A DNA stretch of 64,000 nt from Sphingomonas_O antarctica. GTDB lineage: Bacteria; Pseudomonadota; Alphaproteobacteria; Sphingomonadales; Sphingomonadaceae. Where the stretch lies: the NCBI RefSeq assembly GCF_965137005.1, contig NZ_CBCRXM010000010.1, forward strand, positions 40,266 to 104,265. Direction: 5' to 3'. Shown piece by piece: positions 18,058-25,416 of this stretch. Every line of letters starts with the position of its first letter. Positions within the stretch are counted from its first letter, which is position 1. Made by a program: the position numbers and the translations under genes. The notes below the pieces were generated by a model. It was given only the letters and a program-made list of their open reading frames with translations, had not been told where the DNA came from and did not search any database.

Positions 18058-18645
18058 ATGCGGCTGCTGCTGATCGACGACCATCCGCTGTTTCGCCAAG
18101 GATTTGCGGCGATGATTGCGGAGGCGCGCCCGGATTGGCAATGCACGCCGGTCGGTTGCGGCGAGGATGCCGAAGCCGCCGCACGGCGCGAACGGTTCGA
18201 CATCGCGTTGATCGACCTGCAGCTCCCCGGGGCCGATGGCTTCCAGACATTGGCCCGCATCGCCGACGCCGCGCCGCTCCTCCCCTGCGCCATCGTGTCG
18301 GGCCGGGAGGACGCCGCCGCCCGCGAACGCGCACGCGTTGCCGGGGCCAAGGGCTATATCGCCAAGGCGTCCGAACCCGCCGCGATGATCGCGCGCATCG
18401 AAGCGATCGCGGCAGGCGGCGAAGGCTGGGATGCGGGCGATGGCAAGGCGCCCGTGCTGACCGAGCGGCAGAGGCAGGTGCTCGCTTTGCTCTGCGAAGG
18501 GCACGGCAATAAGGAAATTCGTCACCGGCTGGGCATCGCCGAAAGGACGGTCCGCGCGCATTTGACCGAATTGTTCGGGGCACTCGGAGCGCACAGCCGG
18601 GTACAGGCGGTACTACGCGCACGCACTCTCGGACTGTGCGACTGA
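18058..18645 (+). CDS. LuxR/NarL-type response regulator
   Basis: A 195-aa regulator. The receiver domain starts MRLLLIDDHPLFRQG with acidic DD, the phospho-acceptor Asp is in ALIDLQLPGADG, and the conserved Lys is in GYIAKAS. The C-terminal HTH (LTERQRQVLALLCEGHGNKE, then RTVRAHL) is the LuxR type. I chose ATG 18058 because GGGG lies 7 nt upstream; ATG 18052 would have almost no spacing. It overlaps the kinase gene by one base (TGATG), so the pair is surely co-translated. Targets are unknown; the neighbouring PEPxxWA promoter region is an obvious candidate. Confidence 0.9.
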   Translation: MRLLLIDDHPLFRQGFAAMIAEARPDWQCTPVGCGEDAEAAARRERFDIALIDLQLPGADGFQTLARIADAAPLLPCAIVSGREDAAARERARVAGAKGYIAKASEPAAMIARIEAIAAGGEGWDAGDGKAPVLTERQRQVLALLCEGHGNKEIRHRLGIAERTVRAHLTELFGALGAHSRVQAVLRARTLGLCD

Positions 18646-20375
18646 TGGACCCGCGCGTCCGGGCAGAATCGATCCGGACGCTTTATCTGCAGATGCGCAA
18701 TGCGACGGCGGCGGCGATGATCGTCACCGTGTACATGGCGGCGACCGCCTGGGCTTTTTCGCCGCACGACGAAGTGCTCGGCTGGCTTGCCGTGCAATTG
18801 CTGAGCCAAGTCGGTCGCGAAGCGTTGCGCCGCAGCTTTTCCGCACGGGCGCGCCACGATGAAGAGCTCGAGCCGTGGGCGCGCCGCTCCGCGATATACA
18901 TGGGCGTGGCCGGCGCGATCTGGGGCGGCACGATCATATTGTTTGCGCATCCCGCCCAGCCGATCACCGTCGCGCTGACGCTGTGCGGGCTTTACGGCAT
19001 CTCGGGCGGCAGCGTACCGGGCAATGCGTACAACCCCACCGGACTGTACGCATTCGTCGGCACGATCTTCGCCATCGTCCTCGCGCGGCTGCTGGCGATC
19101 GGCGATTTCGATTATGCAGTGCTCGGTTTTGCCAGCGCCGGATTCGCCCTGATCATGATCGGCTTCTGCCGGGTGCAAGCGGGCGCGATCGCCGAAAGTT
19201 TCCGCATCCGCTTCGAAAACGAACAATTGCTCGCCGCCCTCGCGCGCGAAAAAGGCGAAGCCGACGCTGCCCGCGCCAAGGCCGAAAGCGCCAGCCTCGC
19301 CAAGTCGCAATTCCTCGCCGCCGCCAGCCACGATCTGCGCCAGCCACTCTATGCGCTGGGGCTGTTCTCGGCGTCGCTCAAAGAGCTCAAGCTCGACGCC
19401 GCGGGGCGCGAGACCGTGGCGCGGATCGGCGGCAGCATCGGCGCGATGGAGCGGTTGTTCGACGGACTGCTCGACATTTCCAAACTCGAAGCCGGGGCGG
19501 TCGTCGCACATCTCGAGCCGGTCGACGTCGATGCGCTGTTCGACCGGCTGAGCGGCTATCACCGCCCGATCGCGCTCGCCAAGGGGCTCGATTTGCGTCT
19601 CCGCAGTGATGGCGAATGGGTGCTGAGCGACCCCGTCTTGCTGGAACAGGTGCTGTCCAATCTCGTCGCCAACGCCATCCGCTGTGCCGATGACGGCGGC
19701 GTCCTGATCGCCGTGCGCCACCGCGAGGGACAATTGCGGTTCGAGGTCTGGGACACCGGCATCGGCATCGCCGAACCCGACCGCGCGCGCATTTTCGAAG
19801 AGTTCGTCCAACTCGGCAATCCCGAGCGCGACCGGCGCAAGGGGCTGGGCCTCGGCCTGTCGATCGCCCGTCGCGCCGCCGAGTTGCTGGGCGCGCGGAT
19901 CGCCGTCGCGTCGAAGCCGGGACGCGGCTCGCGCTTCAGTTTCTGCCAGCCCCTCTGCGAAGCGAGCGTCGCCACCGTCACGCTCCATGTCGCCGCGCCA
20001 CCGGTCGCGCGCGGGCGCGTGCTGGTCATCGACGACGACGCGGACGTTCGCGCCGCGCTCGGCGAACTGCTCCGGCGCTGGGACGTCGCACACGATCTGG
20101 CGGGCGATGCCGAAGAGGCGCGACGGTTAGCGGCCGGCAACGACTATGCCCTTGTGATGTGCGACCAGCGGCTTCCTGGCGCGACCGACGGACTGACTCT
20201 GCTCTCCGCTCTCGCGGTCATCCTGCCTGCAGCCGCGCGCGTCCTGATCACCGCCGATTTCGACCCCGCCTTGCTCGCCGCGGCGGAGGCAGCCGGGGTG
20301 CCGCTGCTCCACAAACCCGTCGCGCCCGACACGCTGCGCGCGCTGGTCGGCGCGGATCGAACGCCTGTGGGGTGA
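18645..20375 (+). CDS. Hybrid sensor histidine kinase/response regulator
   Basis: A 576-aa membrane kinase. About six hydrophobic helices fill residues 20-190, followed by a short coiled coil rich in Ala and Glu. The HisKA box ASHDLRQPLYALG, N box NLVANAIRCADDGG, G1 DTGIGIAEP and G2 GLGLGLSIARR are all present. A C-terminal receiver domain (VLVIDDDADVR, phospho-Asp in MCDQRLPG) follows. No periplasmic sensor domain is obvious, so the input is probably a membrane signal. The preceding LuxR-type regulator is its likely partner. Confidence 0.92.
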   Translation: MDPRVRAESIRTLYLQMRNATAAAMIVTVYMAATAWAFSPHDEVLGWLAVQLLSQVGREALRRSFSARARHDEELEPWARRSAIYMGVAGAIWGGTIILFAHPAQPITVALTLCGLYGISGGSVPGNAYNPTGLYAFVGTIFAIVLARLLAIGDFDYAVLGFASAGFALIMIGFCRVQAGAIAESFRIRFENEQLLAALAREKGEADAARAKAESASLAKSQFLAAASHDLRQPLYALGLFSASLKELKLDAAGRETVARIGGSIGAMERLFDGLLDISKLEAGAVVAHLEPVDVDALFDRLSGYHRPIALAKGLDLRLRSDGEWVLSDPVLLEQVLSNLVANAIRCADDGGVLIAVRHREGQLRFEVWDTGIGIAEPDRARIFEEFVQLGNPERDRRKGLGLGLSIARRAAELLGARIAVASKPGRGSRFSFCQPLCEASVATVTLHVAAPPVARGRVLVIDDDADVRAALGELLRRWDVAHDLAGDAEEARRLAAGNDYALVMCDQRLPGATDGLTLLSALAVILPAAARVLITADFDPALLAAAEAAGVPLLHKPVAPDTLRALVGADRTPVG

Positions 20376-20390
20376 TGCAGTGACGCGTTG

Positions 20391-21014
20391 CTAGCGCCGA
20401 TAGGAAGGGATCGACAGCCCCCGCGCAATCGCCAGCGCGCGCAGCGTGAAGCCCGCCACCACCGCCGCAAGAAACGCGATATCGAGCCGCACACCGGCCA
20501 CATTCAGCGCCACGAAACACGCCGCCGACAAGGCCGCCGCGGTCACATAAATCTCCGGCTTGAGCAGGATCGACGGCGTCCCCGCCAGCAAATCGCGGAT
20601 GATACCGCCGACGCACGCGGTGATCACGCCCATCATCATCGCCGGAAGCACTGGCACCCCCGCGCTCAGCGCCTTGGCCGCGCCGAAGCTCGCATAGACC
20701 GCCAGCCCGACAGCATCGAACCAGTCGAGCGCACGCCCGCGCCACCACCGCGCCGGGGTCAGCCACACCAGCCATGCCGTCCCCAAACACACCGCCGGCA
20801 CGCGCCAGTCATGCACCCAGAACACCGGCACACCGATCAACAAATCGCGCACTGTGCCACCGCCCACGCCCGTGACCAGCGCAAAGAAACTGAACGTCAC
20901 CAAAGTCTGCCCCGCCCGCGCCGCCGCCAGCGCACCCGAGGCGGCGAACACGGCAATGCCGAACAGGTCGAGCAACGGCAGAAATTGCGTCATTAGGACG
21001 GTCGGCGGGTTCAT
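20391..21014 (-). CDS. Trimeric intracellular cation channel (TRIC/YicG) family protein
   Basis: A 207-aa inner-membrane protein with about seven hydrophobic helices. The duplicated motif GVGGGTVRDLLIG and CVGGIIRDLLAG identifies the UPF0126/TRIC family. Bacterial and archaeal TRIC homologues are trimeric K+/cation channels, though physiological roles in bacteria are unsettled and glycine uptake has been proposed for some. A later ATG (MTQFLPLLDLFG, 7 residues in) could be the true start. It converges on the hybrid kinase gene with a 15-bp gap. Confidence 0.88.
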   Translation of the reverse strand: MNPPTVLMTQFLPLLDLFGIAVFAASGALAAARAGQTLVTFSFFALVTGVGGGTVRDLLIGVPVFWVHDWRVPAVCLGTAWLVWLTPARWWRGRALDWFDAVGLAVYASFGAAKALSAGVPVLPAMMMGVITACVGGIIRDLLAGTPSILLKPEIYVTAAALSAACFVALNVAGVRLDIAFLAAVVAGFTLRALAIARGLSIPSYRR

Positions 21015-21116
21015 CGCCCCGCCTTTAGGCCAAGCGCACAGCGATCCAAATATGCCAGCGGAATCGCGCCTTTCCGGCTGACGCCATGGCCAAGTGGCAT
21101 TAAGTGAGTCCCGAGC

Positions 21117-22421
21117 ATGTCCGCCCTCACTCCCAAATCACGGCCTTGGACGATGGGTCGATGGCGCGCACTCTTGCGCTCTCGCGGGCCACGGTCGCTG
21201 ATTTTCCGGCGGCGTGTCGCGGTGCTGGCGGGGGCGGTCGCGGTCGGCCTCGCCGCCGTGGTGTTTGCCCGGGCATCCGACGCCGCCGGTCAGGCATTCA
21301 CGACGTTCGCGGCGGGTTGGCGCTGGGCACCGTTGATCGTCACCCCGCTCGGTTTTGTCGCTTTGGTATGGCTGACGCGGCGCTTCGCCCCGCTGGCGCG
21401 TGGATCAGGCATCCCGCAGGTCATGGCGGCGCAGAGCCGACCCGATCTCGGCCAAAGCGACCTGATCTCGCCCCGGACTGCCACGGCCAAGGCCGGGCTG
21501 ACTCTCGGCGCGCTGCTGACGGGTGCAAGCGTCGGACGAGAAGGACCGACGGTGCAGCTCGCCGCGGCGATCATGGCGCTCAGCCACCGGCTGATGCGCG
21601 TGCCGATGCGCGCGTCGGTGGTCATCGCCGGTGGTGCCGCCGGCGTTGCAGCCGCGTTCAACACGCCGCTCGCGGGGGTCCTCTTCGCGATCGAGGAGCT
21701 GGCCTCCGCTTACGAACAGCGGGTGACGTTGCTGGTCCTGTTCCTAATCGTCATCGCCGGGATCGTGGCGCAGGGCGTTGCCGGGGACTATCTCTATTTC
21801 GGCGCGATCGGCGCGCATATGCCGCTGTCATCCGCGCTGCTGTTCGTGCCCGTGGCCGGCATGCTGGGGGGTTTGGCGGGCGGATTGTTTTCCCGCCTGA
21901 TGCTGTTTTTTGCGACAGGGACAGGGCCTGTGGTGAAACTGATCCGGGCGCGTCCGCTGGTTTTTGCTTTGCTGTGCGGGCTGATTGTCGCCGCGATCGG
22001 TTGCACGACGCAGCTGACCTGGGGCGCGGGTTACGCTCCCGCGCGTGCGATGATCGTCGGGGTCGATGCGCCATGGTGGTACGGCCCAGCCAAATTCGTC
22101 GCGACGCTGTCGACGGCGATTGCCGGGCTTCCTGGCGGCATTTTCGCACCAAGCCTGTCGATCGGTGCCGGCTTCGGCAATGTGCTGCGCATGGCGTTCA
22201 GCGACGATCCCGCCAGCGCAGTCGTGATCCTCGGCATGGTCGCCTATTTCACCGGCGTGGTCCGCGCACCGTTGACGGCGGTGATCATCCTTAGCGAAAC
22301 GACTGCCAGCCGCGGTCTCATCCTGCCCATGTTCGCCGCCGCGTTCGTCGCCGATTGGGCCAGCACATTGGTCTGCCGCGAAAAACTATATCACGGACTG
22401 GCGCGAACCTTCGCCCGCTGA
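21117..22421 (+). CDS. ClC-family chloride channel/transporter
   Basis: A 434-aa inner-membrane protein. The selectivity-filter motifs GSGIPQVMA, GREGPTVQ and AGLPGGIFAPSLSIGAGFG are clear, and the gating Glu in GREGP is retained. It contains no CBS domains, so it is a short prokaryotic type. Most bacterial ClC proteins are Cl-/H+ exchangers linked to acid tolerance, and some export fluoride; the GREGP motif argues for the chloride-type filter over the fluoride clade. The long N-terminal basic tail before the first helix (about 35 residues) leaves the start slightly uncertain. Confidence 0.9.
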   Translation: MSALTPKSRPWTMGRWRALLRSRGPRSLIFRRRVAVLAGAVAVGLAAVVFARASDAAGQAFTTFAAGWRWAPLIVTPLGFVALVWLTRRFAPLARGSGIPQVMAAQSRPDLGQSDLISPRTATAKAGLTLGALLTGASVGREGPTVQLAAAIMALSHRLMRVPMRASVVIAGGAAGVAAAFNTPLAGVLFAIEELASAYEQRVTLLVLFLIVIAGIVAQGVAGDYLYFGAIGAHMPLSSALLFVPVAGMLGGLAGGLFSRLMLFFATGTGPVVKLIRARPLVFALLCGLIVAAIGCTTQLTWGAGYAPARAMIVGVDAPWWYGPAKFVATLSTAIAGLPGGIFAPSLSIGAGFGNVLRMAFSDDPASAVVILGMVAYFTGVVRAPLTAVIILSETTASRGLILPMFAAAFVADWASTLVCREKLYHGLARTFAR

Positions 22422-22433
22422 CGATTGTCCGAC

Positions 22434-23828
22434 CTAAATATGGATTGGCTTGCCTGTCACCGCCATGGCGGCTTCCTTGATCGCTTCCGAATGCGTTGGG
22501 TGGGCGTGGCAGGTCAGGGCGATATCTTCGCTCGTCGCGCCGAATTCCATGGCCAGCGCAACCTCAGCGATCATCGTGCCGGCAAGGCTGGCGACGATCC
22601 ACACACCGAGCACCTTGTCGGTCTGCGCGTCGGCGATGATTTTTACGAAGCCGTCGGTGTCGCGGTTGGTCTTGGCGCGGCTGTTGGCCATCATCGGGAA
22701 CTTGCCGACCTTGATTTCGCCGCGTTCTTTGGCGGCTTCCTCGGTCAGCCCGACGCCGGCGATCTCGGGCATGGTGTAGACCACGCTGGGGATCACATCG
22801 TGGTTCACGATGCCGGTGTGCCCGGCGATATTGTCGGCCACCGCGACGCCTTCGTCCTCGGCCTTGTGCGCCAGCATCAGACCCGGCGCGACGTCGCCGA
22901 TCGCCCACACGCCGGGAACGCTGGTGCGGAAATCATGGTCGATCTCGACCTGCCCGCGCGCGTTGACCTTCAGCCCGATGGCATCGAGGCCCAGCGTGTC
23001 GGTGTTCGGCTTGCGGCCAATCGCCACGAGCACCGCATCGGCCTCGAGCGTTTCCGCTGCACCACCTGCCGCCGGTTCCATGGTCAACGTGGCCTTGCCG
23101 CCCTTGACGGTGACGCCGGTGACCTTGGTCGATAACTTATACTCGAAGCCCTGCTTCTTGAAGAGCTTCGCCGCTTCCTTGCGGACCTCGCCGTCCATGC
23201 CCGGCAGGATCTGGTCGAGATATTCGACGACGGTGACGCGCGCGCCCAGCCGCCGCCACACGCTGCCCAATTCCAACCCGATCACACCCCCGCCGATGAC
23301 GACGAGGTCCTCGGGCACCTTCAGCAAAGCCAAAGCTCCGGTGCTGTCGACGACGACCTTCTGGTCGATTTCGACGCCCGGCAACGGCGTGACCACCGAG
23401 CCCGTGGCGATGACGATGTCCTTGGCGGTGACGCTCTGCCCGGCGACGTCGAGCGTGTTCGGGCCGGTGAAACGGCCATTGCCCTTGAGCCAGGTGACCT
23501 TGTTCTTCTTGAACAGGAATTCGATCCCGCCGGTCAGCTCCTTGACCGCCTTGGCTTTTTCCGCGTGCATCTGGTCAAGGTTGAGCTTCACACCCGAGAA
23601 CTCGACCCCGAACTTGGTCAGATGCCCGCCCATCGCCTCTTCGTACAATTCGGACGCGTGCAGCAGCGCCTTGGACGGGATGCAGCCGACATTGAGGCAC
23701 GTCCCGCCCAGCGTCTCGCGCCCTTCGACGCACGCGGTGCGCAAGCCCAATTGCGCCGCGCGGATCGCCGCAACATAGCCGCCGGGGCCGGCGCCAATCA
23801 CGATCACGTCATAGTCGAATTCGGCCAT
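22434..23828 (-). CDS. lpdA: Dihydrolipoamide dehydrogenase (E3)
   Basis: A 464-aa FAD enzyme reoxidising the lipoyl groups of 2-oxoacid dehydrogenase complexes and passing electrons to NAD+. It shows the FAD motif VIGAGPGGYVAAIRAAQLG, the redox disulfide GGTCLNVGCIPSK, a second nucleotide-binding motif VIGGGVIGLELGSVW and the C-terminal HAHPTHSE catalytic His/Glu pair. It is the last gene of the mdh-sucD-sucA-odhB row, with a small cyclotransferase gene between it and odhB. This is consistent with service to the 2-oxoglutarate dehydrogenase complex. Confidence 0.97.
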   Translation of the reverse strand: MAEFDYDVIVIGAGPGGYVAAIRAAQLGLRTACVEGRETLGGTCLNVGCIPSKALLHASELYEEAMGGHLTKFGVEFSGVKLNLDQMHAEKAKAVKELTGGIEFLFKKNKVTWLKGNGRFTGPNTLDVAGQSVTAKDIVIATGSVVTPLPGVEIDQKVVVDSTGALALLKVPEDLVVIGGGVIGLELGSVWRRLGARVTVVEYLDQILPGMDGEVRKEAAKLFKKQGFEYKLSTKVTGVTVKGGKATLTMEPAAGGAAETLEADAVLVAIGRKPNTDTLGLDAIGLKVNARGQVEIDHDFRTSVPGVWAIGDVAPGLMLAHKAEDEGVAVADNIAGHTGIVNHDVIPSVVYTMPEIAGVGLTEEAAKERGEIKVGKFPMMANSRAKTNRDTDGFVKIIADAQTDKVLGVWIVASLAGTMIAEVALAMEFGATSEDIALTCHAHPTHSEAIKEAAMAVTGKPIHI

Positions 23829-23831
23829 TAT

Positions 23832-24182
23832 CTACTCCACCTGCACCCCGGGTGCGGCGACATAAACCCATGCCTCCCGTCCCGATTCCAGCGTCACGCG
23901 CGTCCGCACATAGTCCGCCGCTTCATAGTCATCTGCGGCAGCCAGTTCGCCACCGCTCAACTCGAATATCGTCCCCGCAATCTGGTGCGCCGGATCGTCC
24001 GAAGCAACCAGCGCGGGGTGATGGCTCTCGCCACTTTGCCGCACCACCTCCGGGTCGCTGATCGCGATCCGCCCGACGCGAAACCCGCTCAACGTGTCGG
24101 CGGTACCTGTCAGCAACCGCCCGAACTGTTCCCGCTGCACGGCGGCATATTGCAGCGTGCCGTAGGAAAAGAGCGGCTCCAC
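23832..24182 (-). CDS. Gamma-glutamylcyclotransferase-like (AIG2/GGCT) protein
   Basis: A 116-aa cytosolic protein with the GGCT fold. The substrate loop LFSYGTLQ is near the N-terminus and a Glu in AADDYEAADYVR is the likely catalytic acid. Family members release 5-oxoproline from gamma-glutamyl amines or peptides, but many bacterial members are untested. It sits 3 nt upstream of lpdA and just after odhB in the same direction, so it is inserted into the TCA operon and probably co-expressed. Confidence 0.85.
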   Translation of the reverse strand: MEPLFSYGTLQYAAVQREQFGRLLTGTADTLSGFRVGRIAISDPEVVRQSGESHHPALVASDDPAHQIAGTIFELSGGELAAADDYEAADYVRTRVTLESGREAWVYVAAPGVQVE

Positions 24183-24186
24183 AATC

Positions 24187-25404
24187 CTAAAGATCGATCA
24201 GCAACCGCGTCGGATCCTCGATCGCTTCCTTGATCGTCTTGAGGAACGTCACCGCCTCGCGCCCGTCGATCAGGCGGTGGTCGTAACTCAGTGCCAGATA
24301 CATCATCGGGCGGATCACGATCTGCCCGTCGCGCACCACCGGCCGGTCCTCAATGCGGTGGAGGCCCAGCACCGCCGATTGCGGCGGGTTGATGATCGGC
24401 GTGGACATCAGCCCGCCGAACACGCCACCATTGCTGATCGTGAACGTACCGCCCTGCATGTCCGCCATCGTCAGCGTGCCGGCCTTGGCCTTCGCACCCA
24501 AAGCGGCGATCGCCTTTTCGATGTCGGCAAAGCCCATCCGGTCAGCATCGCGCACGACGGGTACGACCAACCCATTTGGTGCGCTGACCGCCACAGAGAC
24601 ATCCATATAGTCGAAATAGACGATCTCATCGCCCTGGATCTGCGCATTGGCGCTGGGGATGGTCTTCGCCGCGAGGATCGCCGCCTTGGTGAAGAAGCTC
24701 ATCAGCCCGAGCCGCACGCCATGCTTGTTCTCGAACGCATCCTTGAAGCGCGCGCGCGCCGCCATGACTTCGGTCATGTCGCAATCGTTGAACGTGGTCA
24801 GCAGCGCCGCCGTGTTCTGCGCGTCCTTCAGCCGCTTGGCGACCGTCTGGCGCAGCCGCGTCATGCGGACGCGCTCCTCGCGGCGGTCGGCCGCGGGGGC
24901 CGCGGCAGGTGCGGCAGCCGCGGGAGCCGCCTCGGGCGCAGCCGCTTGAGCAGGCGCGCCGAGCACGTCTTCACGCGTCAGGCGCCCGTCCTTGCCGGTG
25001 CCCTTGATCGTCGTCGGATCGACGCCCTTTTCCAGCACCAGCTTGCGCACCGAAGGCGAAAGCGTCGGCGCGCCGCCACGCTGATCGTCGCTCGCCGCCA
25101 CAGGCGTCACCGGCGGAGACTGACGCACATCCTCGACCTTGGCCGGTGCCGCAGCGGGAGCGCCCGAACCAGCCTCGATCGATCCGATGACACCACCGAC
25201 CGAAACCGTATCGCCGATCTGCACGCCATACGCGCCCATCACGCCGGCAACCGGCGCGCCGACCTCGATCGACACCTTGTCGGTCTCCAGACTCGCGACC
25301 GCCTCATCCTGGGCAACCGCTTCACCCGGCTTTTTGAGCCATTCACCCAGCGTCGCTTCGGTGATTGATTCACCCAGCACCGGCACCTTGATTTCGGTCG
25401 ACAT
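24187..25404 (-). CDS. odhB: 2-oxoglutarate dehydrogenase E2 (dihydrolipoyl succinyltransferase)
   Basis: A 405-aa E2 protein. The single N-terminal lipoyl domain carries the lipoyl-Lys motif LETDKVSIEVGAP. An Ala/Pro-rich linker, a peripheral-subunit-binding domain (LSPSVRKLVLEKGVDPT) and the catalytic acyltransferase core follow. The active-site motif ALSYDHRLIDGREAV lies near the C-terminus. It transfers succinyl groups from E1 to CoA. It begins 12 nt after the sucA stop, consistent with an operon. Confidence 0.97.
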   Translation of the reverse strand: MSTEIKVPVLGESITEATLGEWLKKPGEAVAQDEAVASLETDKVSIEVGAPVAGVMGAYGVQIGDTVSVGGVIGSIEAGSGAPAAAPAKVEDVRQSPPVTPVAASDDQRGGAPTLSPSVRKLVLEKGVDPTTIKGTGKDGRLTREDVLGAPAQAAAPEAAPAAAAPAAAPAADRREERVRMTRLRQTVAKRLKDAQNTAALLTTFNDCDMTEVMAARARFKDAFENKHGVRLGLMSFFTKAAILAAKTIPSANAQIQGDEIVYFDYMDVSVAVSAPNGLVVPVVRDADRMGFADIEKAIAALGAKAKAGTLTMADMQGGTFTISNGGVFGGLMSTPIINPPQSAVLGLHRIEDRPVVRDGQIVIRPMMYLALSYDHRLIDGREAVTFLKTIKEAIEDPTRLLIDL

Positions 25405-25416
25405 CGTCAGTTCCTC

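Noticed and set aside
18522..20093. 523-codon minus-strand frame opposite the hybrid kinase
   Set aside because: The plus-strand kinase shows all catalytic boxes; the opposite frame has none.
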